Shown here piece after piece: positions 10,501 through 20,414 of a stretch of DNA of 49,821 nt (its first letter is position 1; each line of letters opens with the position of its first letter). A program made the translations under genes and the position numbers. This DNA is from Nemertoderma westbladi (Eukaryota; Xenacoelomorpha; Nemertodermatida; Nemertodermatidae). The stretch lies in the NCBI GenBank assembly GCA_032718475.1, contig JAUCBJ010000158.1, positions 1 to 49,821 of the forward strand. The letters are read 5' to 3'. The notes under the pieces are model-generated. The model worked only from the letters and a program-made list of their open reading frames with translations, did not search any database and was not told the DNA's origin.

Positions 10501-10916
10501 AGTGTCGAGTGGGTTAAAAATGGGGTTAACAAATGGTGCCAAATGTATCCACATATTAATTAATGGAAGATAGTGAGCAGATACTTCTTAATATGTCTAC
10601 AGATGAAATGAGTTTTCGACAGAAATTGCAACTAAAGACCCACAATCACCATGCATTGCTTCTCTCAATATTAAGATGCCAATTAAACAAGAAGGCCAAT
10701 TAAACATCTTGCCATTCCTTTAGTAACATGTCATACACATCACATGTGGTTGGAGCTCTGGTGGAGGGATAAGTTTCAAAATTAGTGTGTTTGATTGACC
10801 TTCAACCAGGTATGTGAACACAGTTACCAAAGCTTTTGGTATTATCATTGTCACTTCCAGAACTATACCAACTCCAGAATTTACTGGCAATGTTACCAAG
10901 GGGTGTAAACGTTACG

Positions 10917-11094
10917 TCAACAGCCGACAACCAACAGCCAACACACAATAGCAGACAACTGACAACCGTCAACCCACAGCAGACAACCGACAGCAGACAA
11001 CCGACAGCAGACAGCCAACAAACAACAACAGACAACTGACAGCAGACAACCGACAGCAGACAACCGACAGCAGACAACCGACAGCCAACAACCT
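10917..11094. repeat. Minisatellite (CAGCAGACAACCGA)n
   Basis: Variants of CAGCAGACAACCGA are tandemly arrayed for about 180 bp. The frames read through it on both strands are repeat-encoded and are not considered genes. Confidence 0.95.
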
Positions 11095-11099
11095 GTAAG

Positions 11100-11719
11100 G
11101 TGCCATTGTCCAATTATTAATGTAATCATGTTACATTGTTAAGTTATCGACGTTCTTTATGTTAAATTCAATAATGGTGAAGACTTCAACTCAAACTCCA
11201 ACGACTTGAACTTAGCAAACTAAATGAAATAATTTCCAGTCATATTAAGTTTATTGATTTAATGTAATTAATAGTTGAATTTACTATATCTACATTACAA
11301 TATTGAACATGGTTACCGAAAAGAAATATATATCATTAGTTTGACAATAAATTTAATATTATCATCAAATTATAAACATCGAGATAAATCATATATATAT
11401 ATCGCAAAAAATTATATCCCCCCCCCAAATAAATCAAATATATACCCCCCCCCCCCCCCGAGTTTAGAATGTCTAATTCTTTCAATTTGAGCGCTGTCGA
11501 ATTGTTTATATAAAGCATTATCAATGAACACCTCATTAACAGAAAATGCGTTGGTATTTTAAAACAACGCAGGTAATTTGAAGATGAAATGAAATGTTAC
11601 AAGTTATTTACCAATAGTAAGTTTGATTTCATTATTAGATCCCAGATAACTTGACTATCCCAAATTTTTAATACTAAATCGTTGGGGGAACGAAGGAGTT
11701 CCACTCGACTTCCTAATAT
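11100..11719. other. No gene seen
   Basis: AT-rich sequence with C-runs at about 11419-11426 and 11442-11459. No coding, RNA or element signature was recognised. Confidence 0.5.
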
Positions 11720-11950
11720 ATCCTGAGCAGCCATAGCATTTGTACGCTTTGCCGTCATTATTTATGGAACTTACTATAAATTTTCACGCATCTTCAGCTA
11801 CTTTCATCCGCGCAACTGTAGGAACTTTTTTCTTCCCTTGTCTGATTCCGGATCCCGGACCCTTTCTACCAACTGTACTGGCCACGGATAAGGCAGCGAG
11901 TTTATCTAATGTCCAATGAGACTCCCACCAATCTACGAGGACTTGACTTT
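11720..11950 (-). pseudogene. SWIM zinc-finger protein, C-terminal piece
   Basis: On the minus strand this continues the protein that breaks off at 16381 on the other side of the Penelope element. Reading across the shared 14-bp target duplication gives a coherent DDESQVL then VDWWESHW junction. It then reads a Gly/Lys-rich segment (GRKGPGSG, GKKKVPTVAR), a TGA at 11784-11786, and a CYGC-containing stretch with GYIRKSSG that looks like a small zinc ribbon. The stop suggests decay, independent of the insertion. Its function is unknown. Proteins with a SWIM finger followed by such a C-rich tail occur as host genes and in some DNA transposons. Confidence 0.55.
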
Positions 11951-12142
11951 AAAGGATTAAAGGCGGGTACCGGCGGATCTGCGGGTGGCCAAAAATGAGT
12001 TTATTGCCAATATTTCGGCCCAAACATGAAATTATATTGGAACAATATAAAAACAAACAAACAGGCTTTCAACAGGGCAGCTCGATAATGCCTAACTACT
12101 GAAAAACTAAAACACTACTTAAACTAACAGCACTACTATAAC
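11951..12142 (+). repeat. Penelope inverted terminal repeat, left
   Basis: This matches the reverse complement of 16136-16329 at very high identity, from AAAGGATTAAAGGCGGGTA through AATGAGTTTATTGCCAAT to CAGCACTACTATAAC. The left copy has a small CCG insertion after GGGTA. Confidence 0.9.
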
Positions 12143-12306
12143 TACACCACTACTGCACCAACAGTTTGATAGTACCGGTACTGGACGGGTCCAGTGGTTC
12201 AACATATAGCCCGTCGGCTACGCGTAGCACAAATATTTTATAATACAGTATGTTACATATTATACAAATTATATGTATAAGAACCCAGTTAAAATCCTAC
12301 AAATAT

Positions 12307-12905
12307 TTAAAACCAGAAAATTAATGAGTTTGACCATCCTCTATTATATGCTATGTTATATTGTCTATTTAGTGTAGGGTGTTCGTGAGTAATGAGATAT
12401 TTTTCTGTAATTTTTCTATCAGTCCAGTCCTTACAGGTGAATCTGAGTCGAACGGTAAAGGGATGAGGTTCACTACTGCGGCCGGGGTGTGCGTCTAGAA
12501 AGTGTTCGCCAATGGATTCTTTCCTGTTGGCATTCCGAATAGAGTTACGATGCTTCATAATGCGGTCACGTAGTGGACCTACAGTTTCACCTATGTAACT
12601 TTCAACTCGCTGTTGACAAAGATTACAAATAAGTTAGTATACTACGTTGTTAGCGGTACATCGTTTGACCCCGTGGTTGCATGTGTAATAAGGTCGAGCC
12701 TTAGTGGCTGGGCAGGGGTTACAGGTAAGGCTGCCGCGTGTCAAAAGGCGTTTAAGTTTAGGTCCTGGTAGATGTACTAGACGGATTAGAGGTTTCAACG
12801 GTGATGACGTCACAAGGGATTGAACTCGCTTACGTATTTGTTCGTTAATAAAGGGAATAACTAATGTTGTTACACATTTATTAGCGGGATGATAACTATC
12901 CCTAA
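12307..12905 (-). pseudogene. Penelope-like GIY-YIG endonuclease region
   Basis: The minus strand reads RDSYHPANK, then a linker (SSPLKPLIRLVHLPGPKLKRLL), a Cys-rich zinc-binding part (CNPCPA, YYTCNHGVKRC) and the GIY-YIG domain (VVY, stop, LICNLC, then ESYIGETVGPLRDR and MKHRNSI). The last part, GEHFLDAHPG and the -NRQYNIAYNRGW- tail, is open from 12558 to 12307. A TAA interrupts the VVY/LIC junction. GIY-YIG domains nick target DNA for these elements. The arginine and YIG motif survive, but the gene is separated from its RT and broken. Confidence 0.82.
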
Positions 12906-12926
12906 TGCTGGGCTACGGCCAAAAAA

Positions 12927-12952
12927 GTTATTTTGCCCTAGGGCAAAATAAC
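12927..12952. repeat. Perfect 26-bp palindrome
   Basis: GTTATTTTGCCC, central TA, then its exact reverse complement. Near the edge of the insert in the Penelope element. Confidence 0.95.
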
Positions 12953-13559
12953 CATGTTATTCCCTCTTAGAAGTAGTGAAGTGTTACATACTGACATACA
13001 AACATAGGAACTGGTAATGCTGCTGTACTCGTCTTAGGTCTGCTGTGTGTCACATCAGGTGTAAATCAGGTATTCAGACCACCAACTAGTTTTGTACTTC
13101 ATGTTTCATTATTATTGGGCGTTTTGTATTTCATGTTTCATTATTATTGGGCTGTGCTCCACTAGACAGCAAGGCCTATTTATGTCCCATTAATCACCTC
13201 ATTGTCATACTCATACTGACGACTTATACTGACGGCACTGACCTATGACTAAACTTTCAATTTCCACGGCAAATTAAGAGGTACCGGTACAGTAGGCCTA
13301 CATAGTGTCACAGTCCAGAGTCGCACCGTACCAGCCCTGCAGCCTGCAGCCCTGCAGGTAGGTCTAGTTTGGCCTGTATTTATATAGGCTGTAAGGTACC
13401 ACTACCTCGTACTGCAGTGAGGCGTTTCTCCAGTTCCTTCCTCCTAAATGTTAAAAAAAGATATCTAAGCATGTCGTTTAAATACGTTCGCTCCTTTCTG
13501 GCTTTTCCTTTTTAATACAGACATTGATACGTTTTAATATTAAAGTAAAGTAAAAAAAG

Positions 13560-13830
13560 GTATTAACCGGTTTTCTAAGCGGAAGGTCTGGTGTTCAAGC
13601 CCCAGAACAGCCAAATTGTTGCTAGCTTCCAGTTGTACTGCAGGCTAATGGCAACCTGTCATGAGTTAAGGAGTAAAGAATATGGTTAGATAACCAGAGT
13701 ACTCGACCTTGGGAGTAGTGGGGTGCCTTCCCTGCGTTACAGATAATAGCCAAGAGAATGGAGCCTTTGGGTTGTTGCCTCGGGTGTTTCTTCTTACACG
13801 TTTGAATATAACTTTACTTTACTTTTATGC
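13560..13830 (+). mobile_element. tRNA-derived SINE-like unit
   Basis: A tRNA-like B-box phrase, GGTGTTCAAGCCCC, lies at about 13592 in a GC-richer head, followed by a body of about 200 bp and the tail TTTACTTTACTTTT. The SINE at 32208 has the same arrangement and a similar tail. Target duplications are not evident. Confidence 0.6.
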
Positions 13831-14713
13831 AGTTCTTAGCCAAAACTACATTTTCTAGACCATACTTTGATATAGTGGAGCGGAGATAGGTGTTGGTCGA
13901 CTCTAAGTGACATCATTCTTTTAAAACTGGCATAACAACCCGTTACTATGGGTATATTTATGTTATTCTTATAATGTCACTATTTAGTTAGCTCAAATAT
14001 AGCTCAAAATGTGGAGAAAAAGAAGTACCTACTTTTTTCCCTAGGGAATAATAGTTAATCATACAGTGGGCCTAGGATTGCATTGAACTTACTTTTCCCG
14101 GCGAAAAATGTTAATGTGAAAATAATTTTCGTGGAATTTCTTAAACTTCATTACATGTGTTGAAAGAGCATCGAAATAGAAAATGTTTGTAGCTTTCCAC
14201 GTAGTTTGAGCAAAATCCGATACTCAATATACTATTCAATTAATTCAGCCAATTTAGTTATATATCCAATTTGAAGTTTATGCAATGTTACTCCTAGCGG
14301 CCAATGTAAGAAAATAGGAATTTTAGAATGTAAACCATTTAAATAAGTTTGACATCAATTTTCACTAACAAATTCAGGTGCTTTTTTGATGATCGAATCT
14401 TACGGCGATTGGATGAATTAAGCCTAGAGCTAATACAACACACATGACACAGTAGGCCTAATGTTTTACCTTTGGAGCTTGGATGTTATTATTCCCTTGG
14501 GCAAAATAACACCTATGCAATTAATGAATTACAGTGAAACATACCGAAAATTTTCCAATGCCCTTGGGCAAAATGAATATAAACACCCCCAAAACTTTCC
14601 AAGCCCCATTTTGTAAACTCTTCCCCCAAACAATGCCCTTTTAGAATCTGTAAATAGTTGTTAAGGGACAAAAATAATCGAAATGTATACCATAATAAAT
14701 GTGTAACAACTTA

Positions 14714-14846
14714 CTTATTCCCCAGAAGTTAGTTATTTTCCCAGTTATTTAACCCTTGGGCAGGAACACCCTCGGGCTTCGCCCTCGGGTTGTTTCCTGC
14801 CCGCGGGTTAAATAACTGGGAAAATAACTAACTTCTGGGGAATAAG
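14714..14846. repeat. 133-nt near-perfect hairpin
   Basis: A 64-nt left arm (14714-14777) and right arm (14783-14846) pair almost completely around a TTC-containing loop. The outer ends are CTTATTCCCCAGAAG and its complement. Just one short mismatch cluster appears near the apex (CCTTGGG against CCGCGGG, and ACACC against TTG). Confidence 0.95.
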
Positions 14847-16160
14847 CATAGGTGTATGGGAAGTGTGTGATCTGTTGTGGTTCTGGTTATTGTGTGGTGG
14901 GTTAGTGGGGGGGAAATAGCATTACGGATAAGCATTTCTACAGTATGCGTAGGGTAATCATTATTAATTAACATATGTTGAACTTTATTAAGTCTGCGTT
15001 GCTGTCCGTCAGGCGTGTTACTGTTGCGTATCGCACGTTGTATGGCAGAGCGGGCGACATTCATAATCATATTTCGCGGGTGGTTACTAAAGAAATTTAA
15101 AATAATACCTGCGCTACTTGGTTTGGTGTAAAGTTCAAAATCTATACGACCTTGGTTGTTAATAGTTGTAATAACATCAAGGATAGGCAGACTCGTATAA
15201 GATTTATCCATAGTGTATTTAATGCTAGGGTGGTAGGAATTTGGATAAATGAGGAATTTATCCAGTTCCTCCTCCCCATGCGGCCACACTGCCCAACCGT
15301 CATCGTAAAACCTGTACCAACAATTAACAGACAGAAAATAATTGTTTAAATAATCTTTCTCTTTAACATGTATGTAAATGCCGGAAAATGGCCCCGCGAG
15401 TCTGTTTCCCATTCCTAGGCCGTCTTTCTGTTCAAAAAACGAACCATTAAATTTAAAAAAGGTAAATTCTAATGATGTAATAAGTAAACCATACAGTTCA
15501 GGAATAGTCAGGCCGTAAAGGTTGATGTTATCCTTGTTCTCGTTGACGAAACCGGTGACTACTTCTATGCCGTCTGGGATAACTGGGATAACTGTGTACA
15601 TAGAAATTATATCCAAACTGAATATCATGTCGCCCGGTTGGAGAGGGTCAATGCGGCTGCCTCTGTCCATGAAATCGATGGTGTTTTTGAGGCGTTCGGG
15701 AACTAGATTGGCTGCCTGGGTGAGAATTCTGCTCGCCAGCCAGGATGGTTTTTCAGCGGCCGAACCCGAGCCGGATGAAATAGGTCGCATAGGTTCACCG
15801 GCTTTATGGGTTTTCGGGTTCCCATAAAGTTCTGGGGTTCTAGCGTGTTTGCTGCTCGTTAAAGCATTCCTGAGGTACTCGTTATCGTGTAACAGGTTAA
15901 TGGCTCTGGCCTAAATTTTCTGTATAGCTCGGGGGTTGGGATTCCTCGTTAATGGTGTGTAGGCTTCAGAGTTTGACAGGATATCGTTGTGCATCTTTTC
16001 TATATACCGCTCGTGATTTAAGATAGCGAAACCGCCACTTTTGTCACCTTTCTTTATGATTAACTTCTTATCTTTAGTTAGGAGTTTAAGCGCTTGTGAT
16101 TCTTTATCTGTTAGGTTACTGCGAGTTTTATCAGGGTTATAGTAGTGCTGTTAGTTTAAG
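14828..16160 (-). pseudogene. Penelope-like reverse transcriptase
   Basis: The frame starts near 16150 with the N-terminal Penelope motif region (KGDKSGGFAILNHERYIEKM), has a TAG at 15911-15913, then continues through PELYGNPKTHK into the 320-codon open part (14828-15790). Recognisable RT features are SLDIISMY, FFEQKDGLGMGN, the catalytic FYDDGW, LPILDV and the family-typical SSAGIILNFFSNHPRNMI. Such enzymes prime on DNA ends or on target nicks made by the GIY-YIG domain. The catalytic Asp pair is present, but the stop and the downstream insertion separate RT from endonuclease. It is a dead copy. Confidence 0.88.
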
Positions 16161-16329
16161 TAGTGTTTTAGTTTTTCAGTAGTTAGGCATTATCGAGATG
16201 CCCTGTTGAAGGCCTGTTTGTTTGTTTTTATATTGTTCCAATATAATTTCATGTTTGGGCCAAAATATTGGCAATAAACTCATTTTTGGCCACCCGCAGA
16301 TCCGCTACCCGCCTTTAATCCTTTAAGTA
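16136..16329 (-). repeat. Penelope inverted terminal repeat, right
   Basis: Inverted partner of 11951-12142. A further 37 bp separates it from the right-hand target duplication, so the element's right end extends slightly past the repeat. Confidence 0.9.
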
Positions 16330-16380
16330 TGTTTACACCGGTGGTCTGGGCAAGGAACTACCTCTGGAGGACTTGACTTT

Positions 16381-16724
16381 CATCATCAAACTTTGCATAA
16401 CTTAGGGTGTGGCAACATATATTCAGTCTCCTAAAAGCTGCGCAAGTGAGACACCTAAATGTCCCATTTTTGAAGCGTCTCACTCGGGTGCAACTTCCAC
16501 CTGTTCCAAGCGTCACTATGGCAAACCCAGGGTTATTTCGTTCCGGCTGAACTGACAACTGCTTTGCTAAATTCCACATATTTTGGAATTCGTGACTTTT
16601 GGGCAATTTTGCCGGGAAAATCATCGCACTGTAATTCTAAATCTATATTCAGAATTGATTCAGATAATAGGGATGCATTATCGAAAGTCTGTAATACAAT
16701 TTCTTTATTCTTGGAAGTAAACAT
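16381..16724 (-). pseudogene. SWIM zinc-finger protein, N-terminal piece
   Basis: The minus strand shows a SWIM-type finger: FRCLTCAAFRRLNICCHTLSYA, i.e. two Cys, a spacer, then Cys-Cys-His, with the usual HTL-A ending. Upstream are VTLGTGGSCTRVRRF and a Leu-rich part. Two overlapping frames (16533-16724 and 16358-16624) are needed to read it, so there is a frameshift near 16610. The protein continues at 11950 beyond the inserted Penelope element. SWIM fingers bind nucleic acid or protein partners. Whether this is a host gene or a relic of a SWIM-containing DNA transposon cannot be told from here. Confidence 0.65.
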
Positions 16725-16759
16725 TTTGTTATACTTACTGGACCAAAAAGCGTATAAGT

Positions 16760-17560
16760 AGGAAAATAGTGTTACATTTTGTAAGAAACATTATGGGGCG
16801 AGTCAAAACTGTGAGCCATCAGCGAACTGTTCTAATTATACTATGGCCGTTTTCCAAAAGTCTGTGTGTGTATCAGTGTGTGTGTCGGAAGCCATAATAT
16901 TGCCGGAAGCCAATATAGGCCTATATAACTAGCCATAGTATAATTATAATTGTTCGCAAGATGGCTTGCAGCTTTTGCTGCACGAAGGCCTCCACTACTC
17001 GTGTAATATTAAAAAATAATTCATTTTTGACAACCTTAAAGGCCAGAGCCAAAATTTACATTTTTGACTTAAAATGATACTCCTTTGATATGTTTTATTT
17101 TCAGAAGTTGGAACCTGTTTTTTTAGAATCAGCATGGCCTATTACGTGATAATATTCGAGCAGAATTGTTTTGTAATTTTCAAGGAAAATACTGCTTTTT
17201 TCAAAATAATTTTTAAATTTTAAGCACTGTTTATTTTGTACAAAATGTTATAACAGATGAACAATTTCAAAACTTAAAAGAGAGCTCGAATTTTATTACT
17301 GCGCACACTAGTAGCTTTCCTTTGACACTAAAAGCATTGGATGAAAAATGGCGGAGGAGTAGTGTTTAAAAATTAAAAATACAATTCCGAGATAATTGCT
17401 TTTACAGCTTGAACCTTCCCGTGCAAAAATTATCTGTTGATATGTGAGAATGTCTGTCATTATATATATATAGCAACACGAATCCACAGAACCATGCTAA
17501 GATTTATGCTATGGGTTTTTTTCCTGGTCGCTGATTTCATTTCTGAGGTCAGATTTCACT
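16760..17560. other. No gene seen
   Basis: AT-rich non-coding sequence. No element end, RNA gene or ORF of note was recognised. Confidence 0.5.
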
Positions 17561-17564
17561 TTTA

Positions 17565-17990
17565 ATAAATTCTAGTTAGTCTGCTTGTCTGTCTGACGGT
17601 CTCTCTGACCATCTGACAATCTGTCTGTCAAATATAAGAAAAGGGCACACACTATCTAGCTAAAAGTTTAGTTTTATTTGTTTTTTTTGTTTTTTCCTGG
17701 TCGCAGAATTAATTTCCAGTGTCAAATTTAACATTTGATGACTTCCAAATTGTCTGTCACGCTGTCGGTTAATTTTTGACGGACAGGCATACAGACAGAA
17801 AAAACGAGGCCAAATTTGAATACAGAAATCAGAAATGAAGGCACGGACCTTAAAAACCCATATAGGAATTTTTTTAGACAGATAGTATGTTTTCTATTGT
17901 GTTGGAGACATACTGACGGACAGACCGACAGTAAAACTGACAGACATATCTCGAGAAGTAAGGCAGATCTTGCTAAGCGGGTTTCAAAGA
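17565..17990 (+). repeat. Dispersed repeat, copy A (partner at 43965)
   Basis: Collinear over about 420 bp with 43965-44385: both run from a CTGTCTGTCTG-rich start through TTAGCTAAAAGTTTAG, TTCCTGGTCGCAGAATT, ACATTTGATGACTTCCAAATTG, to ATATCTCGAGAAGTAAG-CAGATC. Several ACAGACNGACAG blocks occur in opposite orientation at the two sides. No coding potential. Confidence 0.85.
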
Positions 17991-17999
17991 ATTGAATGA

Positions 18000-18632
18000 T
18001 CCAATGTATTGAAAGCTTTTTTAAGTCAATAAAAATCGCACAGCCATGATTTTTGTGTCCAGGATAGATTTTATTTTTCCTTTAATGGTTAATAAATATT
18101 GCCTAAAAGGTTGAAATATTTTTTCGAAACCCGGACTGACATGAAGTTGAAATTGAAATTCGATCTAAGCAATTTTGATTATCGAATTTTTTTTTACCAG
18201 CGAACGAAACTTCTATGTTAGCTTTACAAAAGTTTATCAGCAATTGCTCATCCCCCCCCCCCCCCCCCCCCCACCCCCCCCATGGAAAAGACATTTTTTT
18301 TCGGTATAACATATAGTTATTATATCATTTGTATAAATAAGGTTTACATTTTGTTTCACTTTATACTTATTTGAAGCTGAACAATAATATTTTAGGTTAT
18401 TGGTTTAAATTCGCTAAATCTCTCCATCTGCGTGTTTCCACCCCACTAAACTAGGAAAAATGTTCTTATTATGATGATATAGGTTTTGAGTTAAAGTGAA
18501 TATATTTTTAAGTTTTGCATGATTGCATAGTGTAAATTGATCGGTAATTGTGTACATTATTAATCGATTCCTCAAGCGATCATTGCTTTTGATGTCGTGA
18601 TGATTACCGTAGATAGTATTGACATAAAATTG
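18000..18632. other. Upstream flank of the cysteine-rich peptide gene
   Basis: AT-rich sequence with a long C-run at about 18252-18289. No ORF of interest; frames through the C-run are not credible genes. Confidence 0.5.
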
Positions 18633-18640
18633 TATATAAA
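18633..18640 (+). promoter_or_regulatory. TATA box of the cysteine-rich peptide gene
   Basis: TATATAAA lies 30-odd bases upstream of a plausible start site (TTCATT at about 18663) and about 130 bases upstream of a consensus splice donor. The order TATA, exon, GTGAGT donor, acceptor, ATG supports a real promoter. Confidence 0.6.
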
Positions 18641-18762
18641 AGGAATGGATATTTTTTAGAAATTCATTGAGATTTTTTCTTGTTTTATCTGCTAAGCTAA
18701 GATATTATTATAAAATAATATTATATAGGACACCATTAGACGTTTTAGAAATATTTCACAAG

Positions 18763-18931
18763 GTGAGTGACATTGATTTTAAAATATGTAGCACCAGTGT
18801 GGCATTTCAATAAATTTCTGTCCACCATAAGTTTCATAAAAATTGAGGTAACACACTAGACAATACATACTGAAAATAAAGTGTATTCTAACATTAAAAG
18901 CACTAATTATTATGTTAATATTATTTTCTAG
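18763..18931 (+). other. Predicted 5'-UTR intron (169 bp)
   Basis: The donor AAG/GTGAGT at 18763 is a near-consensus site. The acceptor TTATTTTCTAG ends at 18931 after a T-rich tract. The second exon begins GAATATCTC and reaches the ATG 23 bases later. Confidence 0.65.
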
Positions 18932-18954
18932 GAATATCTCAACCAACAAACAAA

Positions 18955-19167
18955 ATGAAATTCATCATCGTTGCTTCCATATTTTTCTTTGCTTTCTGCG
19001 CTGTGCAGATCCGAGCCGCTGGGCTATTTACTCATTGTCCATGCCAGGTCTGTGAGTTTCCTGAACTGAATGCCTGTGAAGTTTTCCCCCCTCAAGATTG
19101 CCACGAGTGCTCTCGTATTTGGGGTGAATATACGTGCGGTGGATGTGGGTGGTTGGAGCTCAAGTAG
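18955..19167 (+). CDS. Secreted 8-cysteine small peptide
   Basis: The 70-residue product starts with a textbook signal peptide: Met-Lys, a hydrophobic stretch at residues 3-17 rich in Ile/Phe/Ala, and likely cleavage after the RAA at 20-22. The mature part of about 48 residues has eight Cys at 28, 30, 33, 41, 49, 52, 61 and 64, spacing C-x-C-x2-C-x7-C-x7-C-x2-C-x8-C-x2-C, which would allow four disulfides. It is mildly acidic and ends GWLELK. A TATA box, a 5'-UTR intron and an ATTAAA signal can be assigned around it, and the start context is CAAAATG. I do not recognise the family; antimicrobial, venom-like, protease-inhibitor or signalling roles are all possible. The gene looks intact. Confidence 0.75.
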   Translation: MKFIIVASIFFFAFCAVQIRAAGLFTHCPCQVCEFPELNACEVFPPQDCHECSRIWGEYTCGGCGWLELK

Positions 19168-19416
19168 ACTTAGACAGTTAATCTACCACGTTTTATCAGC
19201 CTGACTTGATGTGATTATGTTGTTGTAATAATGGAGTCCTCCACCGGAAAGGACTTTATAATGTCCGACTGACTAATTCAAATAAGGTGTTGGTGAAGTT
19301 GATGGGTTATTCTATTTTGATATACTAGCTAATTATAATATTTTTGGATTGGTGGATTATGTATGTAGACATACCATATTCTTTACTATACACTAATATG
19401 TGCAAACTATTGATTT

Positions 19417-19422
19417 ATTAAA
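19417..19422 (+). terminator. Possible poly(A) signal ATTAAA
   Basis: ATTAAA lies about 250 bp after the stop of the cysteine-rich peptide gene, the first good match in an AT-rich 3' flank. It is the second most common animal poly(A) hexamer. Confidence 0.4.
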
Positions 19423-19467
19423 TATTACATCACAAAAAACTCTGATAAATACATCTGTCTGTATTAG

Positions 19468-19521
19468 TTGTGTTGTTGTAGTTGTTGTTGTTGTTGTTGT
19501 TGTTGTAGTTGTTGTTGTTGT
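19468..19521. repeat. (TTG)n microsatellite
   Basis: About 54 bp of TTG triplets interrupted by TAG. The rest of 19425-19760 shows no gene. Confidence 0.95.
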
Positions 19522-19761
19522 AAATGACATATGAAGAAAACTAACTAAATCTTAAAGTTTATTCTCACTTGTTTCATTGTACAAATCCAGTTTTGCTTTT
19601 TTTTATTCGTCACAGGTCTCCAAATCTTCCATTGATTAATATCTAAATCACATATAATATGTAAGTGCAGACCCCACCTCCGTGTATATCCATGGATTTT
19701 GCGATTAAAATTGAAAATTCGATCTTCGGAGAGTTTTGGAACCAGAGAGCGGGCGTTTATA

Positions 19762-20115
19762 TTAAAAAGTTGTTTGGGGATGGGGATGGGGAAAAGGAGT
19801 TTGTAGGGGCAATGTGATAAATGATTGGTCGGTTTCAGTTTCTAAACTCGCGTCATATAATGGATATTTGGTAAGAATACAGCTACTGCAGGGAGAACTT
19901 GTTTCGAGATTGCTTCTGGTGGATAATAAATTACCGAATTGCTTACAGTCACCTCTTTGAGGTACATGTGTCACAATACTCGCAAATGAGACTATCTTAC
20001 TCCGAGAGTTTGTTTCTTATTGACAGATGGCGGGAGAGTTGATCTTTGGTTCCAGGATCTAGTTGGGTCCCGGATTGGTCTGATATCACTCTGAAGAGGA
20101 AATCTGGAATCTCTG
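19762..20115 (-). pseudogene. 5' fragment of the 2A-type LINE, second copy
   Basis: The minus strand matches the LINE at 33.4 kb from its 2A-like site onward. It reads GACCAATCCGGGACCC in place of the intact GACCAACCCAGGACCC, then AACAAACTCTCGGAGTAAGAT, and the protein stretch LLSTRSNLETSSPCSSCILTKYPL matching LFSTRNNLEP-FLCNSCIFTELPF. A base loss breaks the 2A-like motif and the frame. The match ends near 19790, before the endonuclease. Non-functional. Confidence 0.75.
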
Positions 20116-20119
20116 CTTA

Positions 20120-20410
20120 GAAGAAGAAATAACATGCTATGGTAAAATTCCACAAAATGTCTTCTATTATGACCTATTGTTACATGACAATTTTAGTTTC
20201 TTTATTGGTCATATTCCTGACCACCAAACCCACCATTTCCCAAATGTATGGGACCTGCCTCGGGTAACTGTTTCGGTATCATACCAAATTTAGGCGGGGC
20301 TTCAAGTATCCCAGGATACTTGTTATGAAAGTTATAAAATTATCGGTTATAATTAGCCTAAATAATGCGGCGCAACAGTGGATCTAAAATCCCCTGGGAT
20401 CGTTCCTAGT
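20120..20410. other. No gene seen
   Basis: AT-rich sequence between a LINE fragment and a minisatellite. Nothing recognised. Confidence 0.4.
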
Positions 20411-20414
20411 GAAT

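Larger units (their letters stand above)
12906..14850. mobile_element. 1.9-kb insert interrupting the Penelope element
   Basis: It separates RT from endonuclease within one coding region. One edge is a 26-bp perfect palindrome (12927-12952) and the other a 133-nt hairpin (14714-14846). Both contain CCC-TTGGGCA/TGCCC-type cores, which recur at about 14494 and 14553. No transposase ORF and no clear target duplication were found, so the class is open. It also contains a 32-bp tandem duplication (13089-13120 and 13121-13152) and a SINE-like unit. Confidence 0.6.
11951..16366 (-). mobile_element. Penelope-like element with inverted terminal repeats
   Basis: The element lies between two copies of GAGGACTTGACTTT (11937-11950 and 16367-16380), consistent with a 14-bp target duplication. 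On the minus strand it encodes a Penelope-type RT followed by a GIY-YIG endonuclease region, the usual order for this class. Its ends carry inverted repeats of about 190 bp, as known for Penelope elements with partial inverted copies. It is interrupted by a 1.9-kb insert and by stop codons, so it is inactive. It landed inside the reading frame of a SWIM-domain protein. Confidence 0.85.

Noticed and set aside
10802-11129. Overlapping frames on both strands with Cys/Leu/Ser repeats
   Set aside because: They are translations of the CAGCAGACAACCGA minisatellite and have no independent coding signal.
11951-16366. Hammerhead ribozyme, expected in some Penelope terminal repeats
   Set aside because: No CTGANGA...GAAA core was found in either terminal repeat by eye.
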